Below, piece by piece: positions 21,263 to 31,971 of a stretch of DNA of 64,000 nucleotides. The number at the start of each line of letters is the position of its first letter. Position 1 is the stretch's first letter. The stretch lies in contig JARGSG010000108.1 in the NCBI GenBank assembly GCA_030374805.1, positions 154,147-218,146 of the forward strand, in the 5' to 3' direction. The position numbers and the translations under genes are program-made. The DNA is from Gracilaria gracilis. Taxonomy: Eukaryota; Rhodophyta; Florideophyceae; Gracilariales; Gracilariaceae. The notes beneath the pieces were generated by a model that saw only the letters and a list, made by a program, of their open reading frames with translations, was not told the DNA's origin and did not search any database.

Positions 21263-21916
21263 ATGTTATCACCCCGTCGTCGTCGCGTTCGAATTTCACA
21301 CATCCGTTGTCAAGCCAATGCACAAGAAGCATCAGTTTCCGAAAAAATAGACCCGGGTGTGGTGGAAGGTACTTCCCTTCTCATTTTCAAGTACCCGCAC
21401 CCCCTACTACGCGCAGAAAACGTAACTGTTGACCAATTTGATGGCGCGCTCATACAAACCACTCGAGAGATGTTGCGAATCATGTACGCAAGTAAAGGTG
21501 TGGGACTGGCTGCGCCTCAAGTGGGCATTAACAAACGTCTCATGGTTTTCAATCCTGAAGGTGAAGAACGTGCGTTCATACAAGAAGTGGTTCTGGTAAA
21601 CGCTGAGATCGTCGCAACTTCGAAAAAGACTGATGTCGAAACGGAAGCATGCCTTTCATTTCCTGGAATGGCAGGCCGTGTTCGACGACACGAGTGGGTC
21701 AAAGTGGAAGCGCAGTGATTGAACGGCATGCGATTCAAAACCAAATTCGAGGGATGGAAGACCAGAATCTTTCAACATGAGTTTGATCACTTGGAAAAGA
21801 TTCTGTATGAGGACCGTTTAGAAGTGGAAGACAAGCCCAACGTGAAGGGAAGACTTGCCGAACTGGTTGACGCGTGTCGGGAAGAGCCTTATGAAGGCAT
21901 GCAACCGTCGTTGTGA
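21263..21916 (+). pseudogene. PDF: Peptide deformylase with an in-frame UGA
   Basis: Removes the formyl group from nascent organelle proteins. ATG at 21263 is followed by a basic leader (about 35 residues, MLSPRRRRVRISHIRC) compatible with an organelle transit peptide. All three family motifs are present: GVGLAAPQVG, EACLSFPG and QHEFDHL, giving the Cys, two His metal ligands and the catalytic Glu. A TGA at 21716-21718 splits motif 2 from motif 3, exactly in frame (VKVEAQ, stop, LNGMRFK). A single C-to-T change in CGA would create it. DHLEK replaces the usual DHLxG. Plant-type PDF1B is the nearest type I know. Without readthrough the product lacks the HExxH helix and is inactive. Confidence 0.88.
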
Positions 21917-22146
21917 GGAACTATCATCTCAAAGCTCGCGCAGCGAGAGAAGACAATGTGAAACAGAGAAGAATGTAAAACAGAAGCAGATAAGCATGAT
22001 TTGAAATGACTTTTATTCCATAGTGATCTTTGGATACACCCCCACAGTTACACCTCTTTTAACTTCCAATGCACTCTAGCACAACAACAAACGGAAAGGA
22101 GCCCTGTTTTACTTACTGAGTCGACGACCCGAACAGTTTTGGATGG

Positions 22147-22713
22147 TTACATAGCTTTGTTCATCTCATGAATGAGAGTGTCGAAGCATTCGGTGGTAAG
22201 ATCAATAAGCGAAGATTCGGTGTGTCGTTCTAGGACAAGGTCCCTTACTGCAAGCAGAGTGGACTGAACAAGAGTGCTCTCAATTCCCACTTCGTGGTGC
22301 AGAAGCCTCATAATGCCAACATTGTTCTCGTGCATGTAATTAGAACAGCCTGTTGCAATACCATAACTTGCTACTCTCACCAGCAGACGTACATTTCTCT
22401 CAAACACAGCCTGTACCACCTGATCCAATTGAGCGGCCATTTCTGCAATCTTGTTGTCAATTTCTTCGATGCGAACCAGAATAGTTGCGGCTACAGGTCC
22501 TCCGGGCAGCATGTGTGCATTGGTAGCAAGGTCATCCAAAGGCGTGAGTACCCGAGCGGTGTCATTCTTTCGGAAAAGAGTTGCGGTTGTGGCCGAGAAG
22601 TCATCGCCGGCACGAAATAGCGATTCGTGACATTGGATATATGACTGAAGCTGCTTTGCGCGTGGTGTTAGAGCTGCGGTCTTGTCTTTCTCCGTGAGGA
22701 CCATAGGCCCCAA
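22147..22713 (-). CDS. Hypothetical protein, 188 aa
   Basis: Intact ORF from ATG at 22713 to the stop at 22147. Not recognised. The product is mostly helical, with a heptad-like stretch (IEEIDNKIAEMAAQLDQVVQ, about residues 82-101) and no signal peptide or membrane segment. Its start codon lies three bases from repeat D copy 2, which may therefore supply its 5' leader. Codon use looks like that of the neighbouring host genes. Confidence 0.55.
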   Translation of the reverse strand: MGPMVLTEKDKTAALTPRAKQLQSYIQCHESLFRAGDDFSATTATLFRKNDTARVLTPLDDLATNAHMLPGGPVAATILVRIEEIDNKIAEMAAQLDQVVQAVFERNVRLLVRVASYGIATGCSNYMHENNVGIMRLLHHEVGIESTLVQSTLLAVRDLVLERHTESSLIDLTTECFDTLIHEMNKAM

Positions 22714-22715
22714 GA

Positions 22716-23001
22716 GTGTGTCTAAGGCACAGTGGCTTGATGCTTGTGCAGTTCCATGTCGTATGGTAGGTAGGTGACCATGCGATTAGAACAAATAGAA
22801 ACAGCGTTGAGCATTGTGATTAGCAGTAAGTATCATCACAGAGCGAAGAGGGCGCTTGATTGCCAGAAAATCCTTTGAGCGACAGATGCGCTCTACTTGA
22901 AGAAAACCGTTGAACAGACTCAATGAGTAATCGCTCGTTTTCGTTCGGAGGGGCATGTATGCCGTTCTGGTTCTGTGGAATAAGACTGAGCAAGTTTTGA
23001 A
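22716..23001 (-). repeat. Repeat D, copy 2
   Basis: Second copy of the 286-base module, bounded by GTGTGTCTAAGG and CAAGTTTTGA as in copy 1. Sequences on both outer sides differ from those of copy 1. Confidence 0.9.
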
Positions 23002-23152
23002 GGAAGAGGCAGTTTGTCAATGAATGGATCCGTGATGATTATTCTGAGAGTCTCAAGATGAACCACTCAAGTAAAGAGGACATACATTGGTATGTGGAAC
23101 AACACTTTTTGAAGAATGGGGCGCTCGAGTTTGGATATCTTGGAATGGCGAA

Positions 23153-23797
23153 ATGAAATACCAAGATAACCCCGCAGTCCGTAGATCATCCCGACAGAAT
23201 GAGATTAATATTGAGTTGGCAGAGGGCTCTATTGCTCCTGCCAATATAGCAATTATAACTCTCCCGATGTTTATAGACCTGATCTCTCTTGCTCTAATCG
23301 CGGAACTCAACACACTGGGATACCTCCTGTACATCATATTTACAGATATAATCTCTGTTGTTCCTTTCATGGTTAAGGGATTTGAGATTGTCAACAGAAC
23401 TCGATCGCATCCAGTACTCGTTGCTTATTATGCCGGAGATGAGGAACTGGCTGATATTCAAGTCTGGACAGCGGACTGCAGTGGCACAGATAGATGTAAA
23501 TTGATCGGATGGATATTCATTGTTGTGGGAACATTCTTCATGTTTCTCGGGATTGCCCTGGAGTTTGTGGCACTGGCATATGTGGATAGAAGACGCAAAG
23601 AAAATGAAGGCTATGTCGGACCATTCGGAAAGGGCATATTTGACTGCATAGGAGCAGGGGTTTTAGGGTCCCATTTTGGTCTGCAATCAGATCGCTTTTC
23701 TGACTATACAAGTGAGATCGATACGATGGAGACAGGTGGAGAAAAGGGGAAAGCAGATGATGGTTCACTGAAGAGAGAGCTGTTTAATAGGAGATGA
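23153..23797 (+). CDS. Putative membrane protein, family M copy 2
   Basis: ATG at 23153; 214 codons without a stop. Related to 14415-15035: compare AEGSIAPANIAIITLPMF with ASGAIVPSKVAIIAPPMV, and PFMVKGFE with PFVIQGFE. A hydrophobic block of about 50 residues (roughly 24-75, one or two membrane passes) is followed by a polar loop with two Cys, then a strong second segment (GWIFIVVGTFFMFLGIALEF) and a charged tail. The upstream frame is closed at about 23074, so 23153 is the first usable Met. Function unknown. Confidence 0.6.
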   Translation: MKYQDNPAVRRSSRQNEINIELAEGSIAPANIAIITLPMFIDLISLALIAELNTLGYLLYIIFTDIISVVPFMVKGFEIVNRTRSHPVLVAYYAGDEELADIQVWTADCSGTDRCKLIGWIFIVVGTFFMFLGIALEFVALAYVDRRRKENEGYVGPFGKGIFDCIGAGVLGSHFGLQSDRFSDYTSEIDTMETGGEKGKADDGSLKRELFNRR

Positions 23798-23817
23798 TGC
23801 AGAATGATACCCGTTTC

Positions 23818-24909
23818 TTAGTGCTGAGTGCTGAGCAATTCTATAGGTCTCTCGCCTTTCTCTGCATCTCTTCTAACGCCGAAAAGATCTCCGTGGGAAG
23901 AATGTATGTCGGTTCCTGGGTACCACACATGATACCACCTATCGATGTGGTACAATGCACTGATCTTCGTAGATACAACTGTTCCATTTCTTGCACCCCC
24001 TTCCTCCATCGGTAGAGGTCCTTCTTTGTGTGGATCAAATTGTATCAACACTGGAAGTGTACTAGAAGAACTGGTTCTGTTAGAAGACGTATTTGCGTTA
24101 TCCAAGGTGGAACACGAGCTCTCATGACTTGCTGCATTCGATGATGACGTGCTTGAGCTGCAACCACTGCTTGGTTGCGACTCTGAATATTGTGACAAAG
24201 CTGACAAAGCAGCATTAGGCTTACAAAAGTGGTCCTTCTGTCGTTTCGTCCTCTATCGCGCCCTAGCAAGAGCACGTTCATGCTGCTTTCTCTTTGGATT
24301 AGCCCTGTAATTTCTCTTTCTTTCCGCTTCTTTTGACTTGGAGCTTGTGCCAAACTGCGTCGGTACAAAAAGGCCAGTTCTAGGGTGTATCAAAGCCCAG
24401 TGAGGCGGTCTGACTGGAGTATTAACAAAATGTTCAGTTTCTCTGAAAATGGCTCCAGTGTTTTCTTTCTGTATAACGCAGATGATGTTTGCTGATCGAG
24501 GTATAAAGTTTGAAACCAACCCAGTTGATCGCACTCCTGCTTCATCGGGAACAGAAGAAAGACCTGATGCCAACGAGCTTTTCGATGGGATAGCGGGTGG
24601 CAAAAGTACGCTTTCGGACGGCGCACTATCATTCGATGACTCCTCAACATTTGGTGAAGATACCGGCTGCAACTTACCAATGGAGGATTCTTCACTTGTT
24701 CCTGTCGATATTCCTGCCGCCATGAAGTTACCAACGGTTGATAAATTGACTTCTGAAGTGTCAGAGCTCATGAATACTTTCGACAGCTGAGGTGCTAGGA
24801 AAATGGTGACGGCTTGCACATCTCGTGGAAGATGTTTGAGTGGAATCAATTTCGCATCTGATTTCGAGTTTGTCGCACATTCAGTTTTCCTGTCCCAACT
24901 GGCAGCCAA
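23818..24909 (-). pseudogene. Hypothetical protein with one in-frame TAG
   Basis: The frame is open from 24909 to 23818 except for TAG at 24253-24255, which falls in a basic stretch (NPKRKQHERALARAR, stop, RTKRQKDHF). The product is Ser/Thr-rich and largely disordered, with an Arg/Lys-rich centre resembling a nuclear localisation signal. The ~55 codons upstream in another frame (24910-25082, with a CKTCFCRY cluster) may be a first exon. Not recognised. Confidence 0.45.
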
Positions 24910-25082
24910 ATAGGTGCTGCTTTTGGCACAATGCTGTCCGGAATATGGCCAATGGGAACAGTGATTTCTGAAACATGTACAGGTGTGAATGGGTAGCGGC
25001 AGAAACAGGTTTTACACTGAGATGAAACGGCATTGGAGGAGCAAGCATTAGTCGGAAGGTGCAAAGCTGGCTTTGAGGTCAT

Positions 25083-25883
25083 TGGGGATTAAAATGCCGT
25101 GCGCACAGTTTTGGAGGCATGGAGTCACCAAACCGGCCATCGAAGTTGTTGGGTTCCCTCTTTTGTCAGCTACATTTGTTTCTTTTTATGATATTGGTCG
25201 AACAACCCCGAACCTTGTAGCACTTGGACGTCATGTTGTGCGAGGAAGTAACCGAATCAGTTGCACTGATTCGTTGATAAGCTAGAACGTATGGCATCGC
25301 GCGATTCTGCGAATTCGAAAGACAGGAAGGACTGGCCAACGTTCTTAGAGCATAGCGTTGATTCGAATGTCGACCGTGAAGATGAAGCATTGGGTGGAAG
25401 CCAAGACGGTGTGCCTCTCTTTACGCCTCTGTTATCAAAGACTGAGGGAAAGTTCAACCGCATATTCGTTCATGGTTACGCTCGATTGCCGCCGTCACGA
25501 TCCCCATACCTGTTCTTATCTCATCAAATGCGGTAATATATCGCTTGCATGCAAGCTGAACATAGTTTCCGTCTGTACCTCCGCGCTAACCGAATCAATC
25601 CTCATCACGGTTCACAACGTTTTGAAATATCTATTCGAGAATATCAATTTCTTTCGAACCTCTATGTAACCGAAAAACGTTTTGTTGATCCGAGAAAGCA
25701 CTGGGCAATATGTACTCGACTGCCCTACATGTCGTGGACTATAACTTAGATATGAAGATATCTATATTTTACTTCCAGGATGAGGAAGAGATGAGAAAAC
25801 CTGCGAAAACTCAATCTCCAGTCCTGAGAGGCAAGCAAGCAGGAGCACATGACAGGACTACTAACCCAAACGTACTACGCAAA
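25083..25883. other. No gene recognised
   Basis: About 800 bases with only short open stretches on both strands. Confidence 0.4.
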
Positions 25884-27329
25884 CTATGATTCTTCCGAAG
25901 ACTTTTGAGTTCTTGGAATTACTCTAGAAGTCTTGTTGCCTTTGCTGACATTCGTCCTGGAACAAGATGAGTGCTTCTCTAACTTCCTTCGTTGCTTGAA
26001 TAACTTTCTTTCTCCTGGCACTCGGTCTTTGGACAAAGTGTCATTGTTATTACGCTGAGTATTAGCGACTCTCATCTGCTGATGTCCGCTTTCCACCGAA
26101 TCAGATTGGGACAAATGTACAGACTTAACAGCATTGCTTCGAACTCGAACAACACCAACACTCTTGTTCTTTCTTGCCTCCCGAGCTGCATGCTTCTTTG
26201 TCTTTGTACTACAGCCTCGTGAAAAGTCATGGCAGCCACGAGTTCGAGTTATTCCACACGATTCTTGAAGATCTTTCTGCCCCGAGCTTTGCATGCTGTT
26301 GGAGTTTTCGTATGTTCTTTCCACTCTAGTATACGACTTGTTCGCTTTGTTTTGGGGATAATTCTCGCGTTATGTATACGAAGAATTCTCTGTACTGGAA
26401 GCTTCATGATCTGCTTCCTCGCCATCTTCATCCTCAGTTCCAATATTTTCAATACCCGCCGTCTGTCGTGAGGAATCTTTCGAATAGGATATTTTCCTCT
26501 GCTTTCTCATTGCCACATCAAAACTCATACGTCGCTTTCTAGTCCTTCTGGCACTCAATGCCGCTAAGGATTCAATGGATCCTGATAAGCTACCACCTCC
26601 AGTATGTGTCACTGCTTCCCCATGAACATCGTCATCATAAGCCGGAGCGCGTGCGGTACTGAGATGATTGTCAGCTACGCTCGCTGTATATTCTGCGTGA
26701 TTCATAGGATTTGAAACACGAGGAGTAGAACTGTGCCTTGCACGAGAGTCTTCTGGAACTGCTTTTGAGCTCTTAGAAATCGCAGCTTTCTTCTGTTTTC
26801 CAACCCTCATTCTCTCGGCCTTAGCCTGATGGACACTCTTCTTTGTAACTTCTTCCGCGGATCGTTGCGGGACATTACCACTAGACTCTTCTTTCTTCTG
26901 AGCTTTTCTCCTCTTTTCGGCCACCTTTTCCGCTTTCCGGTTGACCAGTTTTGCTTTGATCGCTTCATGAGCCGCCCAAAGCTGCTTGGTGGCAGCCACA
27001 TGTTCAAAGTTGCGAGCTACCTCCGTCATAATACGTCTCAATTCTGTTTGAAACTCAAAGCGCCTGTTCGAGAACTGTGATTCCAACTCCTGAAGGGTGA
27101 GCCGGCCGTAGTATTGATGGAACGGGCTCGAAGCTTCGAACTCACCCCCAATGAACTTCATTAGCCGCCTTGAGTACGCCTTTCCGGTACAAGGCAATGG
27201 CTTGAGTTTCTCGGCTTCATCTGAAACACCATTGTTGTACTTCTCGATAGAGAGCTCCACAAAATCTCCGACATACACCTTCCCCTGCACAGAAAAGCTA
27301 CTAGGGTCACAGAGAACATCCTTCTTCAT
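25884..27329 (-). pseudogene. Basic hypothetical protein, partner of the CACTA-like gene
   Basis: The reading frame runs 27329 to 25884 with a single TAA at 26370-26372. The first ~110 residues look globular (VYVGDFVELSIEKYN; FHQYYGRLTLQELESQF), followed by a long Lys/Arg/Glu/Ala helix (about 125-190) and then a disordered Ser-rich tail with basic clusters such as RRTRKRRMSF. It is probably nuclear and DNA- or chromatin-associated. It is divergent from the transposase at 27679, sharing ~350 bases of promoter. It may be the second gene of that transposon, or a host gene. Confidence 0.5.
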
Positions 27330-27678
27330 GACGACAGTGGGTCAGGAAGGAGTATGAAGTGAGAAATAACCGAGTGGATTCCTTCAGCAAGGACGATATG
27401 AACTCGGGGCTCGACGCCGAGGAGTGCGGCATACGGAGTGGCTGAGATGAACATAAAACGAAAGTCGTTGGCGACCCAAAGAAAAACTGTGCTTGAAACA
27501 CACGGAAACTTTACTTTTCGTTTCAGGAATCGGCTGATTGGGAGTCCACACTCATTGGACTCTTCGTCACGGTGAAATAAAGAATCCGGGACCATCTTGC
27601 ACGCCGATAACGGCGTCACCTCTAATACGGCAGTGTCTCATGTTGTAAACCTTGCAGAACCTAAACTTGGTTGCATCA
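27330..27678. promoter_or_regulatory. Divergent intergenic region
   Basis: 349 bases between two genes transcribed outward. I see no clear TATA box. Confidence 0.35.
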
Positions 27679-30096
27679 ATGGGAGGTTATCGCTGTTCGA
27701 AAGTCAGTCGTTGCCCGTGTCTCCCAGGAAAGGTTCTTAGCCGTGTGACAGCATTCAGGCACTATCGAGAAGCAATGAAGCTCGAAAAACGTCTCAATCC
27801 ACGACTGCCGAGAATAGTTCCGCTTCCCACAGAATTGGAAGGGAACCTTTCGGGTACATCAGAAGGATCCTCCTCGAAGATTATAAGCCCGAAATATACT
27901 CCTATTTCAGAACCAAGTAATGGGTCCTTGGGTTTCGAAAACGGTATCGAGGCGACGCAGAATGTCTCAAACGCTTTGAATAGTTTGCCCTCCACTGAAG
28001 ACATAGCGGATAATGAGTTAATCGCTGCCGATTTGCCTGTTTCGGAGTCGACTGAAACTGATAACATTGCTGCCTTGGGACCGGATTCGGAAATTCCTAA
28101 CATCTCTAATCCCATATTTATGGCTCACACCAGCCGTGGTTTGCTTAGTTCCCAATCACAGATCGTTCACCTCTTGGAGGCAGGCTCAGAGTATGAAGGA
28201 GAAGTGCTTGTTGAAACGAGCAATATCCAGCATATGGCGCCCAGTACAGATCATTCCAGCAATGCGGAACACCTCGAATTCAGCCTCACACGACCATTGA
28301 ATGAAGTAGAAGGCGATGTATTGAGTATGGGAGACATTGGTTCTGCATTTCAACAGTTTATGAGAGACCATGGTTTTCTCGTATGCTTCGCCATTAAACA
28401 TGGTCAAGTTACAACGGAGATGATGAACGATCTACTGAAAGAACGTAGAGCACCTTACAAGTCTTGGATTGGAGTCCGAAAAGCATTACTTCGTGAGTCC
28501 CAACTTCCATTTCAATTATTTCCCTATTGCTCACGGGGTCATATGTTGCTAGTGTCCAAAGACCTTGAAACTCTAGAACAATGCACACACCAAGGGTGCA
28601 TCTCCATACCAGCTCCAATTTCCATGTTCAGCTACATATCTATAGAAGTTCGTCTAAGAGCAAAACTCGGGAGCATGGCAGAGGGTCCATCCCTATACGA
28701 TTACTATTGGAATCGACTCCGAGACTGTTCTCCTGGGAAACATGGAGAGAGATACTTTGACTTCATGTCAGGACGCATATTTCGAAGCATTGTGAACCGC
28801 CTGGGTAGGAGGAAAGGCGTTAAGTACGACATCTTCTTAGCATTTTCTACAGATGGAGTGAACGCGTTTAAGAAGACAGAGTACAGCTACTGGCCGATAG
28901 TGCTAATGATCTTAAACATCGACCCGTCCGAAAGGTTTAAGGTGAAAAACATGCTTCCTGTGTCCATAATTCCTGGCCCTAATGCCCCAAGTGATCTTAA
29001 CTCCTTCCTCATTCCTCTGCTGCATGAACTAAAAAAGCTTCGATCCGGTGTTCATGTGGACATGTGGGACGGAGAAACGCGAAGAGTTCGTGTTCATCTC
29101 ATATACGTAATGGGTGATCTCGCGGCCTTGAAGAAGCTGACAAACCTTAAGGGGTACAACGCGTTAGTTCCCTGCCGCTTTTGTAGCATCAAGGGATACT
29201 ATGTGCCGAGCAGACGTCATGTTTACTATCCCCCGCTTGTAAGAGAAACGCAAGTTCATAGGACGATTACAAGGAAGTTGTGGGATCCGAACAATCTACC
29301 CATTCGCACTCCACATCGCCTTAGAAGTTCCATGCATCAGCTTCAAGAATGTGTTGGATCTCTGACAGCTGCGCAGCTAGCAAGAAAGTGCCAAGAACTG
29401 GGAGTAGAGACCCCAAAGATTTGTGCTCTAGTTGAATCGATGGAGTTTCTTGAACCATTTCACGGATTTCCTATCGACCTAATGCACCTCCTGTTCGAAA
29501 ATATTGTCCCGGATGTGATGGGATTGTGGTGCGGCGACTCAAATGTTTTCGAAGACATATCTCCTCTCGAACCCAAGACTATGCAAGCCCAAGTTAGCGC
29601 ACGTTTACGCAACGCTGGAAATCTCTTCAATGACAGAATCAGAAGGCCGCGAGAACTGGAGAAGAGAAATAGATGGAAGGCAACGGAATGGAAGGCGTTT
29701 GTTCTGGATCTTAGTCTTGTCGTCTTGGATGGAATTCTACCTTCACGTCTTCTCTCCGGGTGGAGCTATTTTGTTCAGCTTTGTCGACTTTTGTCGAAGT
29801 GGGAATTGCTTGAATCAGACGTATGTGACATAGGTTATTTATCGAAACGCTTCTATACACACTTCATGACAACATACTACAAAGGGATTCCAGAGCGCAT
29901 CCATCTCTGCAAGTATGTCTACCACCTATTACTTCACCTAGAAGATTCTGTGAGGTCCTGCGGACCACTTTCCTATCTATCGCAGTGGTCCGTTGAGAAC
30001 TTTGTCGGTACCCATAATCGTCGATGTAATGACACTTTCAGAGTGGCTGAGTCTGTCCTGGAGAAGATCAAACTAGTTGAGTCAGCAAAGATGTAA
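27679..30096 (+). CDS. CACTA/Plavaka-like transposase (tnp2-type)
   Basis: ATG at 27679; about 806 codons, intact. The N-terminus has a Cys/His cluster (CSKVSRCPC...RHY) of the kind that starts these proteins. The first ~230 residues are then poorly conserved. The conserved part begins at about residue 350: FLAFSTDGVNAFK, a Trp-rich region, NLKGYNALVPCRFC (the CxxC typical of tnp2 transposases), FHGFPIDLMHLLFEN, and QWSVENFVGTHNRRC near the end. The stop codon coincides with the junction to a repeat B fragment at 30097, so the 3' side of the element has been lost or truncated. I found no terminal inverted repeats. The family name is from motif memory, not a search. Confidence 0.65.
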   Translation: MGGYRCSKVSRCPCLPGKVLSRVTAFRHYREAMKLEKRLNPRLPRIVPLPTELEGNLSGTSEGSSSKIISPKYTPISEPSNGSLGFENGIEATQNVSNALNSLPSTEDIADNELIAADLPVSESTETDNIAALGPDSEIPNISNPIFMAHTSRGLLSSQSQIVHLLEAGSEYEGEVLVETSNIQHMAPSTDHSSNAEHLEFSLTRPLNEVEGDVLSMGDIGSAFQQFMRDHGFLVCFAIKHGQVTTEMMNDLLKERRAPYKSWIGVRKALLRESQLPFQLFPYCSRGHMLLVSKDLETLEQCTHQGCISIPAPISMFSYISIEVRLRAKLGSMAEGPSLYDYYWNRLRDCSPGKHGERYFDFMSGRIFRSIVNRLGRRKGVKYDIFLAFSTDGVNAFKKTEYSYWPIVLMILNIDPSERFKVKNMLPVSIIPGPNAPSDLNSFLIPLLHELKKLRSGVHVDMWDGETRRVRVHLIYVMGDLAALKKLTNLKGYNALVPCRFCSIKGYYVPSRRHVYYPPLVRETQVHRTITRKLWDPNNLPIRTPHRLRSSMHQLQECVGSLTAAQLARKCQELGVETPKICALVESMEFLEPFHGFPIDLMHLLFENIVPDVMGLWCGDSNVFEDISPLEPKTMQAQVSARLRNAGNLFNDRIRRPRELEKRNRWKATEWKAFVLDLSLVVLDGILPSRLLSGWSYFVQLCRLLSKWELLESDVCDIGYLSKRFYTHFMTTYYKGIPERIHLCKYVYHLLLHLEDSVRSCGPLSYLSQWSVENFVGTHNRRCNDTFRVAESVLEKIKLVESAKM

Positions 30097-30287
30097 TGGT
30101 GAAAGGTCTCTATGTGCGACTTACTCATGCAGTGCACAACATCCGTCCCCACTACTTCCAAGCGCGTTAGAACTCTTCATATTGTCAATGGAGAAGAAAT
30201 GGTGCATGCAATGCATCCGATCTTTTGGGAGGGAGCGAGCGGCATTGTGCTGGCGGAAAAGCGGTCGGATTCAGATTTTCGTAGGTA
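30097..30287 (+). repeat. Repeat B, partial unit
   Basis: Begins at TGGTGAAAGGTCT and runs to GTAGGTA, where the Tigger-like element is inserted. The interrupted unit resumes at 32364. Confidence 0.9.
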
Positions 30288-30460
30288 CAGGTGACTACTG
30301 CAATTAGTGTGGCCCACACTATTTCAATACCATCGATTTCCAAGCATCTCACAGGAATTGGTGTAGGCCACACTATTTCGGTTACCACACTAATTTGGGA
30401 ATGGGTTTATTAGTGTGGGCCACACTATTCAACACATACCATATTAGTGTGGGTTGTAGC
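30288..30460. repeat. Left end: TIR and subterminal palindromic repeats
   Basis: The half-site TTAGTGTGG and its complement CCACACTA recur several times, often as TTAGTGTGGGCCACACTA. Similar copies occur at the right end (about 32252-32350). Probable transposase binding sites. Confidence 0.75.
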
Positions 30461-30651
30461 ATTCCTCCTCACAAGCTCTCACCTACGACCAGACCATCAA
30501 AATTAGCTCTATACTTGCCTATAATGGCCTGCAGTTCTGGAAACAACTGTCGTTCTTCCCAACAACCATTAAGATTTAGAGCCAACCCACATCTAATCAT
30601 AGCTTTCCGAGCATACGTAACGACATCCGCATCCCTCTGAGTACTAACGGA

Positions 30652-31971
30652 TCAAACAGACTTCGCCGCAAGCTTGAGAAAATGACGCTTGCCCGGGTTG
30701 GAAAGCTTTCCTGATCCTCGCGGACCGTCTGACCACAAACCGTTCTCCAACATCCCCATTTTATGATCATCCCATTCTCCTCTCCAGTACGCTTTGAGTT
30801 TCTGAATAACGAAGCTGTCAGCCGGTTGCACCAAATGTGTTGCATTACAAGGGAAAAACCGAATCTCGGTGTTGCTTTCCGCCAACGCAGTGCGTACATT
30901 TGGTGTTAAATCATGCGTGTTAACATTGTCTACGAATATCACTGGCTTCCGACCATTCGGTAATGGTGTGAATATCCGTTTCTCCCTCACCCACTCAAGG
31001 AAAACCCGTTTGTCCATCCATGCCTTCGGCCCAGTTCTGTATACAACCCCAGGTACGTCATCTGCAAGGCCATGAATTGGGTAATTCTTTTCCGCGTTCT
31101 TGAAGATGAGCATGGGAATTTCCAGACACGCCTGTGGTCCACCAGATATTAACAACATCATTGTTATCCCATCATCTCCCGAGACAACATCAGCGTATCT
31201 AACAGTCTTTTCTCCGACCAAGGCCAACGTTTTATGATCATCCATGTTAATACAGAAATGGGTCTCATCTGCATTGGATACATCTTCTTCATGGAGGTTT
31301 TTTGACCGAAACTCACGCGCCAGTTGTCTCAAATGAAAGGCTACTTCACGCTCGATTTGCTCTTGCTTAGCGGGAGATACCATGAGTTTCCCACATTGAT
31401 ATCTACTTACAATGTGGGATCGTTCCATGAACGATTGTATCCAGCGAGGAGTCACGTGGGTAGATATAAGGTTATCCGAGCTCGGGTCGACCATCAGTGA
31501 GTGATACTCTCCATCTGTTTTTTTTGAAATGAGTGTTAGGGCCAACCGACGTAAGAGACGGGCATTGAATTTGACACCTACATGTCGCATTCGGTTGAAC
31601 TCAATGAAGAGATCTTCTTGTAACGCAGACACCCAAGCAGTTCTCTTTCGCCCTCGACCAGCCTTTGCTTTGCAGTAATGTCTCTTCAAGCCTGTTTTGG
31701 TGTGCTTCACAAACGAGAAGTTATTATTCTTGGACTTCTCATTGTGTCCTACTACGAGAAGGTGTCGTGTTTTCCAGTACCGACTGGAGCGCTGCAAATT
31801 GGCCTTCGTAGTCCCGCGGAAGAATTGTGGGAAGTGTTTCACGGCCTTTGCAGATATGTGTTTATCACCCTCCGTTGACGCGTGCTGTATCATCCATTTT
31901 GCAATTTGTGCCTTTATTAATGTTCGATAATACGATCTGCGGAAGCCTGCGGAGGTGTGGATTGTCATCAT
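30652..31971 (-). CDS. Tigger-like DDE transposase
   Basis: Catalyses cut-and-paste transposition. First ATG at 31971 (the frame is open to 32034 from a GTG); 440 codons, intact. N-terminal basic helices are followed by a Tc5/CENP-B type DNA-binding stretch (VTPRWIQSFMERSHIVSRYQ) and then the DDE_1 core: NADETHFCI (first Asp), KPVIFVDNVNTHD (second) and HLVQPADSFVIQKLK (third). All three acidic residues are present. With complete TIRs this copy could be active. Confidence 0.92.
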   Translation of the reverse strand: MMTIHTSAGFRRSYYRTLIKAQIAKWMIQHASTEGDKHISAKAVKHFPQFFRGTTKANLQRSSRYWKTRHLLVVGHNEKSKNNNFSFVKHTKTGLKRHYCKAKAGRGRKRTAWVSALQEDLFIEFNRMRHVGVKFNARLLRRLALTLISKKTDGEYHSLMVDPSSDNLISTHVTPRWIQSFMERSHIVSRYQCGKLMVSPAKQEQIEREVAFHLRQLAREFRSKNLHEEDVSNADETHFCINMDDHKTLALVGEKTVRYADVVSGDDGITMMLLISGGPQACLEIPMLIFKNAEKNYPIHGLADDVPGVVYRTGPKAWMDKRVFLEWVREKRIFTPLPNGRKPVIFVDNVNTHDLTPNVRTALAESNTEIRFFPCNATHLVQPADSFVIQKLKAYWRGEWDDHKMGMLENGLWSDGPRGSGKLSNPGKRHFLKLAAKSV

